Shown in pieces: positions 19,755-29,324 of a DNA stretch of 64,000 nt. Position numbers and translations under genes: made by a program. Position 1 is the stretch's first letter, and each line of letters opens with the position of its first letter. A model generated the notes under the pieces. That model made no database searches and was not told the DNA's origin. It worked only from the letters and a program-made list of their open reading frames with translations. Source of the stretch: an uncultured Tateyamaria sp. (GTDB taxonomy: Bacteria > Pseudomonadota > Alphaproteobacteria > Rhodobacterales > Rhodobacteraceae); NCBI RefSeq assembly GCF_947503415.1, contig NZ_CANNDS010000002.1, positions 124,001-188,000 on the forward strand. The letters are read 5' to 3'.

Positions 19755-20482
19755 CCCTGAACGCGCGTGAACGTACCCTTGCCCTCAAGGATCGATTTGA
19801 ATCCGCCGGGTGTATCCAGCGGGAAGACGATCAGCGGCAAGTTGTTGTCGCGGGCGAGCGCGATAGCCGACGCATCCATGACCCCCAGACGCTTTTGCAG
19901 CACCTCGTCATAGGTCACCATGTCGTAGCGTTTGGCATCGTTATGCTTGGCCGGGTCCTTGTCATAGACGCCGTCAACGCCGTTCTTGCCCATGAAGATC
20001 GCCTCGCAGGACATCTCGTTTGCGCGCAGGGTCGCCGCCGTGTCCGTTGTGAAATACGGGTTGCCCGTGCCAGCGGCAAAGATACAGACCCGCTTTTTCT
20101 CAAGGTGGCGCACGGCGCGGCGGCGGATATAGGGCTCGGCCACTTCGTTCATGGTGATGGCTGAAATAACACGTGTGAACACGCCCAGACCCTCAAGCGC
20201 GGATTGCATGGCAAGTGCGTTCATCACCGTGGCGAGCATGCCCATATAGTCGGCGGTCGTGCGCTCCATCCCCTGTGCAGAGCCTTGCAGGCCGCGGAAC
20301 ACGTTGCCGCCGCCGATCACCATGCAAATCTCGACCCCCATGTCGTGCACGGCCTTCACTTCGCGCGCGATACGTTCCACGGTCGGCGGGTGCAGACCAT
20401 AGCCCTGATCGCCCATCAGCGCCTCGCCCGAGATTTTCAGCATCACCCGATTGAAGGTGGTTGGTGTCTCAGTCTCGGTCAT
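19751..20482 (-). CDS. pyrH: UMP kinase
   Basis: PyrH phosphorylates UMP to UDP. It belongs to the amino acid kinase fold, and the 243-residue length is normal. Motifs are [17 protein letters not shown] at the N-terminus, [43 protein letters not shown] and [12 protein letters not shown]. The gene is divergent from miaA with a 71-base gap and is probably at or near the head of the frr-lpxB transcription unit, although the opposite-strand gene at 19095-19754 interrupts the block. Confidence 0.97.
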   Translation of the reverse strand: MTETETPTTFNRVMLKISGEALMGDQGYGLHPPTVERIAREVKAVHDMGVEICMVIGGGNVFRGLQGSAQGMERTTADYMGMLATVMNALAMQSALEGLGVFTRVISAITMNEVAEPYIRRRAVRHLEKKRVCIFAAGTGNPYFTTDTAATLRANEMSCEAIFMGKNGVDGVYDKDPAKHNDAKRYDMVTYDEVLQKRLGVMDASAIALARDNNLPLIVFPLDTPGGFKSILEGKGTFTRVQG

Positions 20483-20553
20483 GGCGTCCCCCGCTCTTTC
20501 AATTTGCGCGCAACCTGTCCTAAAAGCGGCGGGTTTTCAATGGATGACAACAC

Positions 20554-21429
20554 ATGATCCGCGACCTGATCGCATCCTTGCCAAATGATCTGCCTGTCCT
20601 GATTGCCGGGCCCACAGCGTCAGGTAAATCCGCATTGGCATTGGCCATTGCAGAGGCGCAAGGCGGGGTGATTGTGAATGCCGATGCGAGCCAGGTGTAT
20701 GACTGTTGGCGCGTGCTGACCGCCCGTCCCTCGGTCGAAGAAGAGGCGTGTGCGCCACATGCGCTGTATGGTCATCTGCCGTATGACGCGCCCTACTCCA
20801 CCGGGCACTGGTTGCGAGATGTGACACTGCTGTTGTCCGGTCCGAGACCGATCATTGTGGGTGGCACTGGGCTTTATTTCACGGCACTTACCGAAGGGCT
20901 TGCCGATATTCCGCCAACGCCGCCTGAAATACGGGCGTCTGCCGATGCCATGGACACCAAGGAAATGATCGACGATCTGGAACAGGGCACCCTGAGTAGG
21001 ATCGACACTGCGAACCGCGCCCGCGTGCAACGCGCCTGGGAGGTGCAGAAAGCGACCGGGCGGGCCTTGGCCGACTGGCAGGATGATACGAACCCCGCCC
21101 TGTTGCCAGCAGGTCAGTTCAGCGGCATCGTTCTTGAAAGCCCGAAAGACTGGCTCACGCCTCGGATCGAACGCCGATTTGATCAGATGCTCAAGGGCGG
21201 TGCATTGGATGAAGCCCGCGCGATGGAAGACCGCTTTGACCCCGCACTGCCATCATGCCGCGCAATCGGCGCCGCGGAGGCGATGGCCCGCCTGCGCGGC
21301 GAGATTGACCATGCCACCGCCGTGGAACGCGCCACAATTGCCACTCGGCAATACGCAAAACGTCAGCGCACATGGTTCCGCGCACGGATGGCAGGTTGGC
21401 GCCGAGTCGCATCGAACGACCTGGGCTGA
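20554..21429 (+). CDS. miaA: tRNA dimethylallyltransferase
   Basis: MiaA adds a dimethylallyl group to A37 of tRNAs reading codons that begin with U. The 291-residue protein has the P-loop [18 protein letters not shown] (about 16-33), DASQVYDCW for substrate contact, [14 protein letters not shown] and a C-terminal KRQRTWFR segment. The tRNA-binding insertion is somewhat short, as often in alphaproteobacteria. The call is supported by motifs alone; the neighbours are unrelated. Confidence 0.95.
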   Translation: MIRDLIASLPNDLPVLIAGPTASGKSALALAIAEAQGGVIVNADASQVYDCWRVLTARPSVEEEACAPHALYGHLPYDAPYSTGHWLRDVTLLLSGPRPIIVGGTGLYFTALTEGLADIPPTPPEIRASADAMDTKEMIDDLEQGTLSRIDTANRARVQRAWEVQKATGRALADWQDDTNPALLPAGQFSGIVLESPKDWLTPRIERRFDQMLKGGALDEARAMEDRFDPALPSCRAIGAAEAMARLRGEIDHATAVERATIATRQYAKRQRTWFRARMAGWRRVASNDLG

Positions 21430-21508
21430 ACTTGACTTAATTTGCAGATCGACGCTGAATTGATACTGCAAACGCCGAGTTGAGTTGAAGAAAACGGACA
21501 AGTCGCCC

Positions 21509-22297
21509 ATGTCCCTTCCTCCGATTGAGATAAAGCCGCTCAGCCATGTGACCGCTGGACAGGACTGGCGTCTGTCGCTTGCGCATGACCGACCAGAGCA
21601 TGTCATCATCTGGGTCACCCGTGGTCAGGGGCGACTACTGCTCAATGGTACGCGGCGAGGCGTCGGCACACATAACGCTTTGACGATCCCGCCCCGCACG
21701 CTCTTTTCGCTGGAGTTAGGGCGCCAAGGCAGCGGTATGATGGCGCTCATTCCCGATGGGACCGAGATCCGCCTGCCTACGGGCCCGCGTCAATTGCGGG
21801 TCCGCGAGGTGACCTCGATCACCGAACTCACTGGCATATTCGAAGCGGCGCAACGCGAAATGACGCAAGGGCGCGCTTTGGCACAAGACGCGATTGACGC
21901 GCATATGGCGTTGATGTCGGTCTGGTTGCGACGCCAGATTTCTCAACCTGATCATCTGCCCATTGCGATGAATGCCGCGGCGCGCCTGAGCGCGCGGTTT
22001 TGCGAGCGGGTGACGCGGCAACATGCAGACGGGCTGACAATGGCCGATCACGCAGCGGCGCTGAACGTCACAGCCACCCACCTGACCCGCGCGTGCAAGG
22101 CTGCCACCGGCCGCACGGCAGCGGACCTTCTGACAGAGCGTATTCTGTACGCAGCGCGTGCGGCACTCGTTGAAACCAATGTGCCGGCGCAGGATATCGC
22201 GCGGCATCTGGGGTTTGGATCAGCTGCGTATTTTACGCGGTTCATGCAGCAACATACCGGCCAAACGCCAACGGCTCTGCGCAAGGCGGCACGATAG
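21509..22297 (+). CDS. AraC-family transcriptional regulator
   Basis: The 262-residue protein has an N-terminal cupin-like sensing domain (HVIIWVTRGQGRLLLNG) and a C-terminal double helix-turn-helix from about 165. The first helix-turn-helix is MADHAAALNVTATHLTRACK; the second includes QDIARHLGFGSAAYFTRFMQ, a clear AraC signature, with TPTALRK at the end. The ATG at 21509 is chosen over an upstream TTG. It sits just upstream of the ABC transporter operon, in the same direction, with a pair of phased direct repeats between them, so it may control that operon. The inducer is unknown. Confidence 0.9.
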   Translation: MSLPPIEIKPLSHVTAGQDWRLSLAHDRPEHVIIWVTRGQGRLLLNGTRRGVGTHNALTIPPRTLFSLELGRQGSGMMALIPDGTEIRLPTGPRQLRVREVTSITELTGIFEAAQREMTQGRALAQDAIDAHMALMSVWLRRQISQPDHLPIAMNAAARLSARFCERVTRQHADGLTMADHAAALNVTATHLTRACKAATGRTAADLLTERILYAARAALVETNVPAQDIARHLGFGSAAYFTRFMQQHTGQTPTALRKAAR

Positions 22298-22330
22298 ACA
22301 AACAGCAGGCCGAATGCCCTAAGCGTCGGC

Positions 22331-22365
22331 AATGTCGCAAATGGGATAGGCAAATGTCGTAAATG
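22331..22365 (+). promoter_or_regulatory. Direct repeats spaced 22 bp, candidate AraC-type operator
   Basis: AATGTCGCAAATG (22331-22343) and AATGTCGTAAATG (22353-22365) match at 12 of 13 bases, with starts 22 bp apart, about two helical turns. AraC-family regulators typically bind such direct repeats. The pair lies 33 bases after the AraC gene and 298 bases before the transporter. The rest of the 366-base gap (22298-22663) shows no convincing gene or terminator. Confidence 0.5.
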
Positions 22366-22663
22366 TATCGTGATTTTTGAAACCGTACCGTTGACCTGTG
22401 TGCACATCTGTTGCCTCATGCACGCAGGGAACAACAACGACAGCACAAGCGCACTTTGGCGACACGCCCTGGGGGATGTCGTACCGCGCGGGACGCAACA
22501 ATGCGGGCAAGTCGGTCACGAGGGGACATTCGTGTAGGCAACACCACCACCAGACACTTCTGGCCCAAAGCGGCCACGTCAGAGGCGCTAAATCAAAACA
22601 AGCCGCGCCCGGCGTCAATCAACGGCGGAAAATCCGTCACAAGCCACCCAACAGGGGCGACAT

Positions 22664-23710
22664 ATGGGACTTTTCATACTCAGACGACTGGGCGTGATGT
22701 TGTTAACGGCACTTTGCCTGACATTTATCGTGTTCTTTCTGACCAATCTTTATCCGAACCTTGAAAAACTGGCCAAGACCCAAGGCAACTTCCGCATGTC
22801 GGACGAAGCCGTGGCGAGCTGGCTGGACGACCGGGGGTACATCGACAACACCTTTGTCAAATACGGCCGTTGGCTGGGGGTCGCCCCCGGTTGGGTGACC
22901 GAAAAAGACGACGGGACCGTCACGGGTCAGTGTTTTGAAGAAAACGCGCCGATGGAAGAGCGCGCCACTTTCTGCGGGGTTCTGCAGGGTGACTGGGGCT
23001 TTTCGTTGGTGTTCAAGGATGATGTGAGCAGTCTGGTGGCCACCCGGTTGGGCGCCACGGGCAAGTTGATGGGATTTGTTCTGCTGGTCATGGTTCCAAT
23101 GTCGCTGCTTGTGGGTGTGCTTGCAGGAATGCGTGAGGGGTCTGGGCTGGACAGGTCATTGTCCACCTTCTCCATCGCGACCACGGCGACGCCGGAATAT
23201 GTGTCCGGTGTGATCTTCATCGCCGTGTTTGCGTCATCCGCCTTTGGGCTCAAGTGGTTCAAGGGGTCGGCCACGCAGGCCATTGAAAACGCCACGTTTG
23301 AAAACTTCACACTGCCGGTGATCACCATCGCCCTTTACGGCATGGGTTACATCGCGCGGATGACAAGGGCGAGCATGACCGAAGTCATGACAGCACAATA
23401 CATCCGAACGGCGCGCCTTAAGGGTGTGAGCTTTGGCAACATCGTTCTGAAACACGCACTACGGAACGCGTTGATTGCGCCCTTTACGGTGATCATGCTG
23501 CAGATCCCGTGGTTGCTGAATGGCGTCGTGATTGTCGAGACACTGTTCAACTACAAGGGCTTTGGCTGGCTGCTGGTGCAGGCAGCAGGCAACAACGACA
23601 TCGAGCTCTTGCTGGCCGTGTCGGTCGTGTCCGTGGTCGTCGTGCTGATCACGCAGTTGATATCCGACATCGGCTACATCTTCCTCAACCCGCGCATTCG
23701 CATTTCATAA
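22664..23710 (+). CDS. ABC transporter permease, OppB/DppB type
   Basis: The 348-residue inner-membrane protein has the N-terminal signature of this family (FILRRLGVMLLTALCLTFIVFF). Five further spans follow, with the EAA loop near EVMTAQYIRTARLKGVS, which contacts the ATPase. A large periplasmic loop of about 100 residues follows the first span, as in oligopeptide and nickel permeases. AGGGGCG precedes the ATG. It is the first of three transporter genes; no substrate-binding protein gene lies upstream in this window. Confidence 0.92.
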   Translation: MGLFILRRLGVMLLTALCLTFIVFFLTNLYPNLEKLAKTQGNFRMSDEAVASWLDDRGYIDNTFVKYGRWLGVAPGWVTEKDDGTVTGQCFEENAPMEERATFCGVLQGDWGFSLVFKDDVSSLVATRLGATGKLMGFVLLVMVPMSLLVGVLAGMREGSGLDRSLSTFSIATTATPEYVSGVIFIAVFASSAFGLKWFKGSATQAIENATFENFTLPVITIALYGMGYIARMTRASMTEVMTAQYIRTARLKGVSFGNIVLKHALRNALIAPFTVIMLQIPWLLNGVVIVETLFNYKGFGWLLVQAAGNNDIELLLAVSVVSVVVVLITQLISDIGYIFLNPRIRIS

Positions 23711-23722
23711 GGAGGCTAACCC

Positions 23723-25195
23723 ATGGAACCTTTGACATGGACCGGCCCTCTTGGGCAATTTTTGGACCCGGTGCTGTATGTACTTTCCGCTGTTTTCCTA
23801 GTGGCGGTGGTGGTGCAAATCGTACTGAGCCTTGCGACCGGCGGCGCGCGTGTGATCACCAACCCCGACGGCACACTCAGTTCAGCGGGCGGAGCGTATG
23901 ATCTGTCCGCGATAGCGACCCGGTGGCTGGGGGCCGGACTTCTGCTTGTCGTTCTTGGCTATATCGCCGTCGGCGTGTTCGGCGGACCAGACACGGCTGG
24001 CATCATCGGCGGCATGAGCCAACAGCTCTTGCCGGTGTGGATCGCTCTGATTGTCACCTTCGTTCTGTCGATCAAGTTCAAACGCAAGCTGGGTCTGTAC
24101 GGCAAACTCTTTGACTCCACCGTTGGCATGATCGGTTTCGCATTGGTCATGTTCTGGGTCTATGCGGGCGTCATGGCTGGCGTCCTCGATTGGATCACAA
24201 CCCACGAGAGCCTGTCACAGGTTTCCGGTATGAAGAACAAGGTGCCGGGCACACCACTGCGCGGCGCTGAAGAGGGTGAGTATGCCTGGTATCTTCTGGG
24301 TGGCGACAACCTTGCGCGAGACGTCTTCAGCCGCCTCTTCAAAGGCGCGTGGGTGGTGGTGCAAATCGCACCGCTTGCGACGCTCTTTGCGTTCATGGTT
24401 GGCATCACGCTGGGTCTGCCTGCAGGCTATTACGGCGGCCGCCTCGACACGATCCTGTCGTTCCTTGCCAACCTGATCCTGGCCTTCCCCGTAATCCTGT
24501 TGTTCTATCTGCTGGTCACACCAGAGATCGTGGCGACAGGCATTCCGAATTATATGGCAACGGTGCTGTTCATTTTCCCCCTGATCTTCATCGCGGTACT
24601 TCTGAACTCGCGCTACTACACGCAGCCGAGTTTTCGGACACCACTTCTTATCGTGGTGCTGGGAGTCTTGGCGTGGATCTACCTGTCCCTGATCTCGACC
24701 GGTGGTTCGATTGTCTCCACGGACACCTACCGCATCCCGGGCCTGCCCAATGCTGTTGATCTGTTCAACATCGATCCCGGCATTCTGGTGGTTTTTGTTT
24801 CGGTCGTGTTCGTGAATGCGCCCACCGTGTTCCGGATCGTGCGGGGGCTCGCCCTTGATATCAAGACGCGAGACTATGTGGCGGCGGCGCAAACGCGCGG
24901 CGAGGGTCCGTGGTACATCATGTTGTGGGAAATCCTGCCCAACGCGCGTGGTCCCCTGATCGTCGATTTCTGCCTGCGCATTGGCTACACCACCATCCTG
25001 TTGGGAACGCTGGGTTTCTTTGGACTGGGTCTGGAATCCGAAAGCCCGGATTGGGGCACCACGATCAACGCGGGACGGCGATTGCTGGCGGTTTATCCGC
25101 ATGCCGCCATTGCCCCTGCCGTGTCGCTTCTGACGCTGGTGTTGGGCTTGAACCTGCTGGCGGACGGGCTGCGCGAAGAAAGCCTCAAGGACTGA
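23723..25195 (+). CDS. ABC transporter permease, OppC/DppC type with long N-terminal extension
   Basis: At 490 residues this is much longer than a standard OppC (about 300). The extra 170 residues at the N-terminus hold about four hydrophobic spans separated by short loops, ahead of the normal core, which begins near LGGDNLARDVFSRLFKGAW. The core ends with the EAA region DYVAAAQTRGEGPWYIMLWE and the family C-terminus LNLLADGLREESLKD. It is translated 12 bases after the first permease, with AAGGAGG ahead of the ATG. The function of the extension is unknown. Confidence 0.9.
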   Translation: MEPLTWTGPLGQFLDPVLYVLSAVFLVAVVVQIVLSLATGGARVITNPDGTLSSAGGAYDLSAIATRWLGAGLLLVVLGYIAVGVFGGPDTAGIIGGMSQQLLPVWIALIVTFVLSIKFKRKLGLYGKLFDSTVGMIGFALVMFWVYAGVMAGVLDWITTHESLSQVSGMKNKVPGTPLRGAEEGEYAWYLLGGDNLARDVFSRLFKGAWVVVQIAPLATLFAFMVGITLGLPAGYYGGRLDTILSFLANLILAFPVILLFYLLVTPEIVATGIPNYMATVLFIFPLIFIAVLLNSRYYTQPSFRTPLLIVVLGVLAWIYLSLISTGGSIVSTDTYRIPGLPNAVDLFNIDPGILVVFVSVVFVNAPTVFRIVRGLALDIKTRDYVAAAQTRGEGPWYIMLWEILPNARGPLIVDFCLRIGYTTILLGTLGFFGLGLESESPDWGTTINAGRRLLAVYPHAAIAPAVSLLTLVLGLNLLADGLREESLKD

Positions 25196-25207
25196 GTTGA
25201 GACGGAG

Positions 25208-25258
25208 GGACCGGGGGCCAGCCCCCGGACCCCCGAAGTTTATCTGGCAAGATGAAGT
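25208..25258 (+). repeat. Palindromic REP-like element inside the ABC operon
   Basis: CCGGGGGC-CA-GCCCCCGG (25211-25228) is a perfect 8-bp stem with a two-base loop, followed by ACCCCCGAAGTTTATCTGGC and AAGATGAAG. I recall closely similar GGGGGC...GCCCCC units followed by GGCAAGATGAAG as common intergenic repeats in Rhodobacteraceae, but this could not be checked. It occupies most of the 97-base gap between the second permease and the ATPase gene. Confidence 0.55.
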
Positions 25259-25292
25259 GAGCAAACTTCACGGCCTGACGGGAGAGAAGAAG

Positions 25293-27380
25293 ATGGCGAA
25301 ACAGGACTATGACGGACCGATCCTTGAGATCGACAAGCTGAGCATTTCCTTCTTTACGCGGCTGCGGGAAATCCCGGCGGTGATGGACTTTTCTGTTACA
25401 GTACAGCCGGGCGAGGCCGTGGGACTGGTTGGTGAGTCCGGCTGTGGCAAATCCACCGTGGCGCTTGGGGTCATGCAGGATCTTGGCAAGAACGGACGCA
25501 TTGTAGGCGGATCCATCAAATTCAAGGGCCGCGATCTGCAAGAGATGAGCGCCGAGGAACTGCGCGACATCCGCGGGTCCGAGATCGCTATGATTTATCA
25601 GGAGCCGATGGCGTCCCTGAACCCTGCCATGAAGATCGGCAAACAGCTGATGGAAGTGCCCATGATCCACCAGGGCATGTCGGAGAAGGACGCTTATGAC
25701 CGTGCGCTCCAGGTGGTCACGGATGTGAAACTGCCAGACCCCAAGCGGATGCTGAATGCGTTCCCGCACCAGCTGTCAGGCGGGCAACAACAGCGTATCG
25801 TGATCGCCATGGCACTGATGTCAGAGCCGTCGCTGTTGATCCTTGATGAGCCGACGACTGCTTTGGATGTGACCGTTGAGGCCGCCGTGGTCGAGCTGGT
25901 GAAGGATCTGGGCAAGAAATACGGCACCTCGATGCTGTTCATCAGCCACAACCTTGGTCTGGTGCTTGAGACGTGTGACCGCATTTGCGTGATGTATTCC
26001 GGCGAAGCGGTGGAACGCGGGTCAATCAAACAGGTTTTTGACGAGATGCAGCACCCCTATACGCAGGCGCTGTTCCGGTCGATCCCGCTGCCCGGCGCGG
26101 ACAAGAACGCGCGCCCGCTGGTGGCGATCCCTGGCAACTTCCCCCTGCCCCATGAACGCCCGCCCGGCTGCAACTTTGGCCCCCGCTGCGACTATTTCGA
26201 AGACGGCCTCTGCAACGAAAAGAAAGCCATCCCAATGTTCCCCGCGAACGAGGATGGCAGCCACGAAACCCGCTGCCTCAAGTTCCAAGAGATCGACTGG
26301 AATGCGCCCATCACACTTGGCGAACAGAAGCAAAAGGGCGAAGTGGGCGACGTCGTCCTGAAGATGGACAAGCTGAAGAAGTACTACGAAGTTGCCGCTT
26401 CCGCGCTGTTTTCCTCTGGTGAGAAAAAGGTTGTGAAGGCCAATGAGACGCTCAGCTTCGAAGCCCGCGAATCCGAAACGCTTGCTATCGTGGGCGAGTC
26501 TGGGTGCGGAAAATCCACCTTTGCCAAGGTGTTGATGGGTCTGGAAACCGCGACCGAAGGCACAATCACCCTTGGCAACAAGGCGATTCAGGACGTGCCG
26601 ATTGAGGAGCGCGACACCCAAACGGTGGCGGATGTTCAGATGGTGTTCCAGAACCCGTTCGACACGCTGAACCCGTCCATGACGGTCGGACGGCAAATCG
26701 TGCGTGCGCTGGAAATCTTCAAGATCGGCAAGAACGAGGCCGAGCGCTGGCAGCGCATGCTTGAGCTATTGGACCTTGTGAAACTGCCCCGCGCCTTTGC
26801 CGAACGGATGCCCCGGCAGTTGTCGGGCGGTCAAAAACAACGTGTCGGCATCGCCCGGGCCTTTGCCGGTGATGCACGTATTGTTGTCGCGGACGAGCCT
26901 GTATCGGCTTTGGATGTGTCGGTTCAAGCCGCTGTCACAGATCTGCTGATGGAAATTCAGCGCGAACACAAAACCACGCTGCTGTTTATCTCCCACGACC
27001 TGTCTATCGTGCGCTATCTCAGCGACCGGGTGATGGTGATGTATCTGGGCCATGTGGTCGAACTCGGCTCAACCGAACAGGTATTCTCGCCGCCCTACCA
27101 CCCGTATACCGAAGCGCTTTTGAGTGCGGTTCCCATCGCGGACACGTCGGTCGAGAAAAAGCACATCGTCCTAGAAGGCGATATTCCGTCGGCCATGAAC
27201 CCGCCACCCGGGTGCCCGTTCCAGACGCGGTGCCGGTGGAAATCCGATGTGCCAGGGGGCTTGTGCGAGAAAGAGGTTCCGCCCGTGCGCCATCTTGCAG
27301 AAGGACATCAGGTCAAGTGCCATCTGGCGGACGACATTCTGGCCCGGATGGAGCCTGTGATTAAGATCGCAGCCGAATAA
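25293..27380 (+). CDS. Fused dual ABC ATPase (OppD-OppF type)
   Basis: The 695-residue protein contains two complete ATP-binding cassettes. The first has Walker A GESGCGKST (47-55) and signature LSGGQQQRIVIAMAL near 160; the second has Walker A GESGCGKST near 401 and signature LSGGQKQRVGIARAF near 510. Each ends with the oligopeptide-transporter domain that carries Cys residues (PPGCNFGPRC and PPGCPFQTRC), which in OppD/DppF can bind an iron-sulfur cluster or stabilise the fold. The ATG at 25293 is preceded by GGAGAG. It powers the two upstream permeases. Confidence 0.94.
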   Translation: MAKQDYDGPILEIDKLSISFFTRLREIPAVMDFSVTVQPGEAVGLVGESGCGKSTVALGVMQDLGKNGRIVGGSIKFKGRDLQEMSAEELRDIRGSEIAMIYQEPMASLNPAMKIGKQLMEVPMIHQGMSEKDAYDRALQVVTDVKLPDPKRMLNAFPHQLSGGQQQRIVIAMALMSEPSLLILDEPTTALDVTVEAAVVELVKDLGKKYGTSMLFISHNLGLVLETCDRICVMYSGEAVERGSIKQVFDEMQHPYTQALFRSIPLPGADKNARPLVAIPGNFPLPHERPPGCNFGPRCDYFEDGLCNEKKAIPMFPANEDGSHETRCLKFQEIDWNAPITLGEQKQKGEVGDVVLKMDKLKKYYEVAASALFSSGEKKVVKANETLSFEARESETLAIVGESGCGKSTFAKVLMGLETATEGTITLGNKAIQDVPIEERDTQTVADVQMVFQNPFDTLNPSMTVGRQIVRALEIFKIGKNEAERWQRMLELLDLVKLPRAFAERMPRQLSGGQKQRVGIARAFAGDARIVVADEPVSALDVSVQAAVTDLLMEIQREHKTTLLFISHDLSIVRYLSDRVMVMYLGHVVELGSTEQVFSPPYHPYTEALLSAVPIADTSVEKKHIVLEGDIPSAMNPPPGCPFQTRCRWKSDVPGGLCEKEVPPVRHLAEGHQVKCHLADDILARMEPVIKIAAE

Positions 27381-27386
27381 GCGTGT

Positions 27387-27866
27387 TCACCCCGTGGCGG
27401 CTGTGTAGTTCTGCACGGATTGCCAAAAGCCCGGGATAACAACCGTTTCAGCCCAATACCGCAGGTCGGTGAAGTTCGCAGCGACCACGCCTGCGCAGTA
27501 AGCGGTCCAGAATTGCCATGCGCGTTGCGCTGTGCGGGAAAAAATAAGCGTCCACAAGAACGCGACAGGTGCGATGACGACGGCGCCGATGTAGGCCGCC
27601 ATCTTGGCATCCGCGAGTATCAAGCCGTAAAGCGTCAAATAATCCAGCGTGATAATGAACAAGAACCCGATGTTCATCGAGAACAGCAATCCCGCGATCC
27701 CCCCGGCCATTCCGCCCGCAGCCAACATATCAAGGTGAAACCGACGTTCTTTATAGGCCGTGTGAATGAGTTTGGGTCGTTCGATGACGACATCACTTGC
27801 GTTCAACGCCTTGCCGCTGTTGATCCGCCCAAGGCGCTCTTCGAATGTGGATTGTCCCGGTTTCAT
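27387..27866 (-). CDS. Uncharacterised small membrane protein
   Basis: From ATG at 27866 the product is 159 residues. A polar N-terminus of about 45 residues (FEERLGRINSGKALNASDVV) precedes three or four hydrophobic segments (MLAAGGMAGGIAGLLFSM, IGFLFIITLDYLTLYG, AAYIGAVVIAPVAFLW, FWTAYCAGVVAA). I do not recognise the family. It converges with the ABC ATPase gene, with stops six bases apart. An inner-membrane location is inferred; no function is suggested. Confidence 0.65.
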   Translation of the reverse strand: MKPGQSTFEERLGRINSGKALNASDVVIERPKLIHTAYKERRFHLDMLAAGGMAGGIAGLLFSMNIGFLFIITLDYLTLYGLILADAKMAAYIGAVVIAPVAFLWTLIFSRTAQRAWQFWTAYCAGVVAANFTDLRYWAETVVIPGFWQSVQNYTAATG

Positions 27867-27989
27867 GTTTGCCCCTGTATCGCTACTTGGTTCTCGGCTT
27901 ACGTGCATCGGGTGGCACATTTATGGCGAAAAAAGCGCGATGAAGGGGCGGCTGGCGTTTTTAGCGTAAACTGTGATCGTCGACGGGGT

Positions 27990-28577
27990 TTAGCTGCCCC
28001 AGATGATTTTCACGTAATTCCGGGTTTCGCGAAATGGCGGCACGCCGTTATACTTTTTCACGGCACCGGGTCCGGCGTTGTACGCGGCCAATGCAAGGCG
28101 CCAACTGCCAAAGGTTCGGTATTGCTGTTTGAGGTACCGCGCGCCGCCTTCCAGGTTTTCCGCGGGATCCTTGGCATCAACGCCCAGACTGCGCGCCGTG
28201 CCGGGCATGAGCTGCGCCAGACCGTATGCCCCTTTGTGAGATTTGGCCTTGGAATTCCAGCCGCTTTCCTGCTGCACAAGCCGCAGGAACAGGTCCTCTG
28301 GCACACCGTGCCGCCTTGCCGCATCCTTGGCGAGTGTCAGGTACGGTCCGCGATACTTGCCACGGTACTTCTTGGTCTCGGTGTCCCACTTGGTGGGTGT
28401 GACAACCTTGGGTGGCTGCAATCGAACGGAGTTGGAGTACTGCTTGGCTGCACGGGTGTCCAAAACGCTGGTTTGCGATTTAAATAACGTGTTGCGGCTT
28501 TTGGACGACAGGTTTTGCGCCGCTCCAGCCTCAGCCAAGAAGGCGGCGATTATCGCCCCAGCCCAGAGTGCTCGCAT
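27990..28577 (-). CDS. Lytic transglycosylase (SLT domain)
   Basis: The 195-residue protein has a signal peptide (about 1-20, [19 protein letters not shown]) and a catalytic SLT domain from about 80. The catalytic glutamate is E104 in [13 protein letters not shown], followed by [17 protein letters not shown] and [16 protein letters not shown], all diagnostic. Such enzymes cleave the glycan strand to 1,6-anhydro-MurNAc ends; the anhydro sugar is what AnmK (5108-6211) recycles. An upstream TTG at 28586 is an alternative start. It is divergent from ssb. Confidence 0.92.
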   Translation of the reverse strand: MRALWAGAIIAAFLAEAGAAQNLSSKSRNTLFKSQTSVLDTRAAKQYSNSVRLQPPKVVTPTKWDTETKKYRGKYRGPYLTLAKDAARRHGVPEDLFLRLVQQESGWNSKAKSHKGAYGLAQLMPGTARSLGVDAKDPAENLEGGARYLKQQYRTFGSWRLALAAYNAGPGAVKKYNGVPPFRETRNYVKIIWGS

Positions 28578-28747
28578 CTTACCCAATCCCCAGATCGTAC
28601 ACTGTCACCGTTTCTTGGCGCGCAATATACGAGTTTTTCGCCGACTTGCCACCTCTGAGATTTAAGTCTGCATTAACCATGTGTAGTCTAGCCAGAACGC
28701 AAGGCCGCGGCACGGAATCAGCTCGGCAAAGGACAAAGGGGAAAAAC

Positions 28748-29257
28748 ATGGCAGGGTCCGTCAACAAGGTCATTCTGATCGGCAATCTGGGACGCGATCC
28801 CGAGGTGCGGACATTCCAGAATGGCGGCAAGGTGTGCAACCTGCGCATCGCGACATCCGAAACGTGGAAAGACCGCAACACGGGCGAGCGCAAGGAGCGC
28901 ACGGAATGGCATTCGGTTGCCATCTTCTCGGAACCGTTGGCGCGGGTGGCCGAGCAGTATCTGCGAAAAGGGTCCAAAGTGTATCTGGAAGGCCAGCTTG
29001 AGACCCGCAAATGGCAGGATCAATCGGGCCAGGATCGGTATTCAACCGAAGTGGTGCTGCGCCCCTACACCTCGACACTGACGATGCTCGATGGGCGCAG
29101 TGAAGGCGGCGGCGGTGGCAACTTTGGCGGCGGTGGTGGCGGCGGCCAGATGGGGTATGATGATCGCGATGGAGGCTATGGCGGCGGCGGCGGTGGTGGC
29201 AGCAGCCAACCGAGCCCGGCACCCAGTCGTGATCTGGACGATGAAATCCCGTTCTGA
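28748..29257 (+). CDS. ssb: Single-stranded DNA-binding protein
   Basis: SSB coats single-stranded DNA in replication and repair. The 169-residue protein has the OB fold at about 1-112 ([43 protein letters not shown]) and a flexible glycine-rich linker with runs of five to seven glycines. The conserved acidic tail DDEIPF recruits partner proteins. AAAGGGG precedes the ATG at 28748. No clear alphaproteobacterial LexA box (GTTC-N7-GTTC) is visible in the 170 bases upstream. A strong terminator follows. Confidence 0.98.
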   Translation: MAGSVNKVILIGNLGRDPEVRTFQNGGKVCNLRIATSETWKDRNTGERKERTEWHSVAIFSEPLARVAEQYLRKGSKVYLEGQLETRKWQDQSGQDRYSTEVVLRPYTSTLTMLDGRSEGGGGGNFGGGGGGGQMGYDDRDGGYGGGGGGGSSQPSPAPSRDLDDEIPF

Positions 29258-29276
29258 TCATCACATCAGAGAAAAG

Positions 29277-29312
29277 AAAGGCTCGCGACAATATCGCGGG
29301 CCTTTTGTTTTT
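29277..29312 (+). terminator. Rho-independent terminator after ssb
   Basis: AAAGGCTCGCGA (29277-29288) pairs with TCGCGGGCCTTT (29294-29305), with one G-T pair and a five-base loop, followed by TGTTTTTAA. It lies 20 bases after the ssb stop and would also separate it from the convergent oxidase-like gene. Confidence 0.85.
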
Positions 29313-29324
29313 AAGGGCGGACAC

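Noticed and set aside
28587-28747. LexA (SOS) box upstream of ssb
   Set aside because: Only a single GAAC half-site is present; the GTTC-N7-GTTC pattern is not found.
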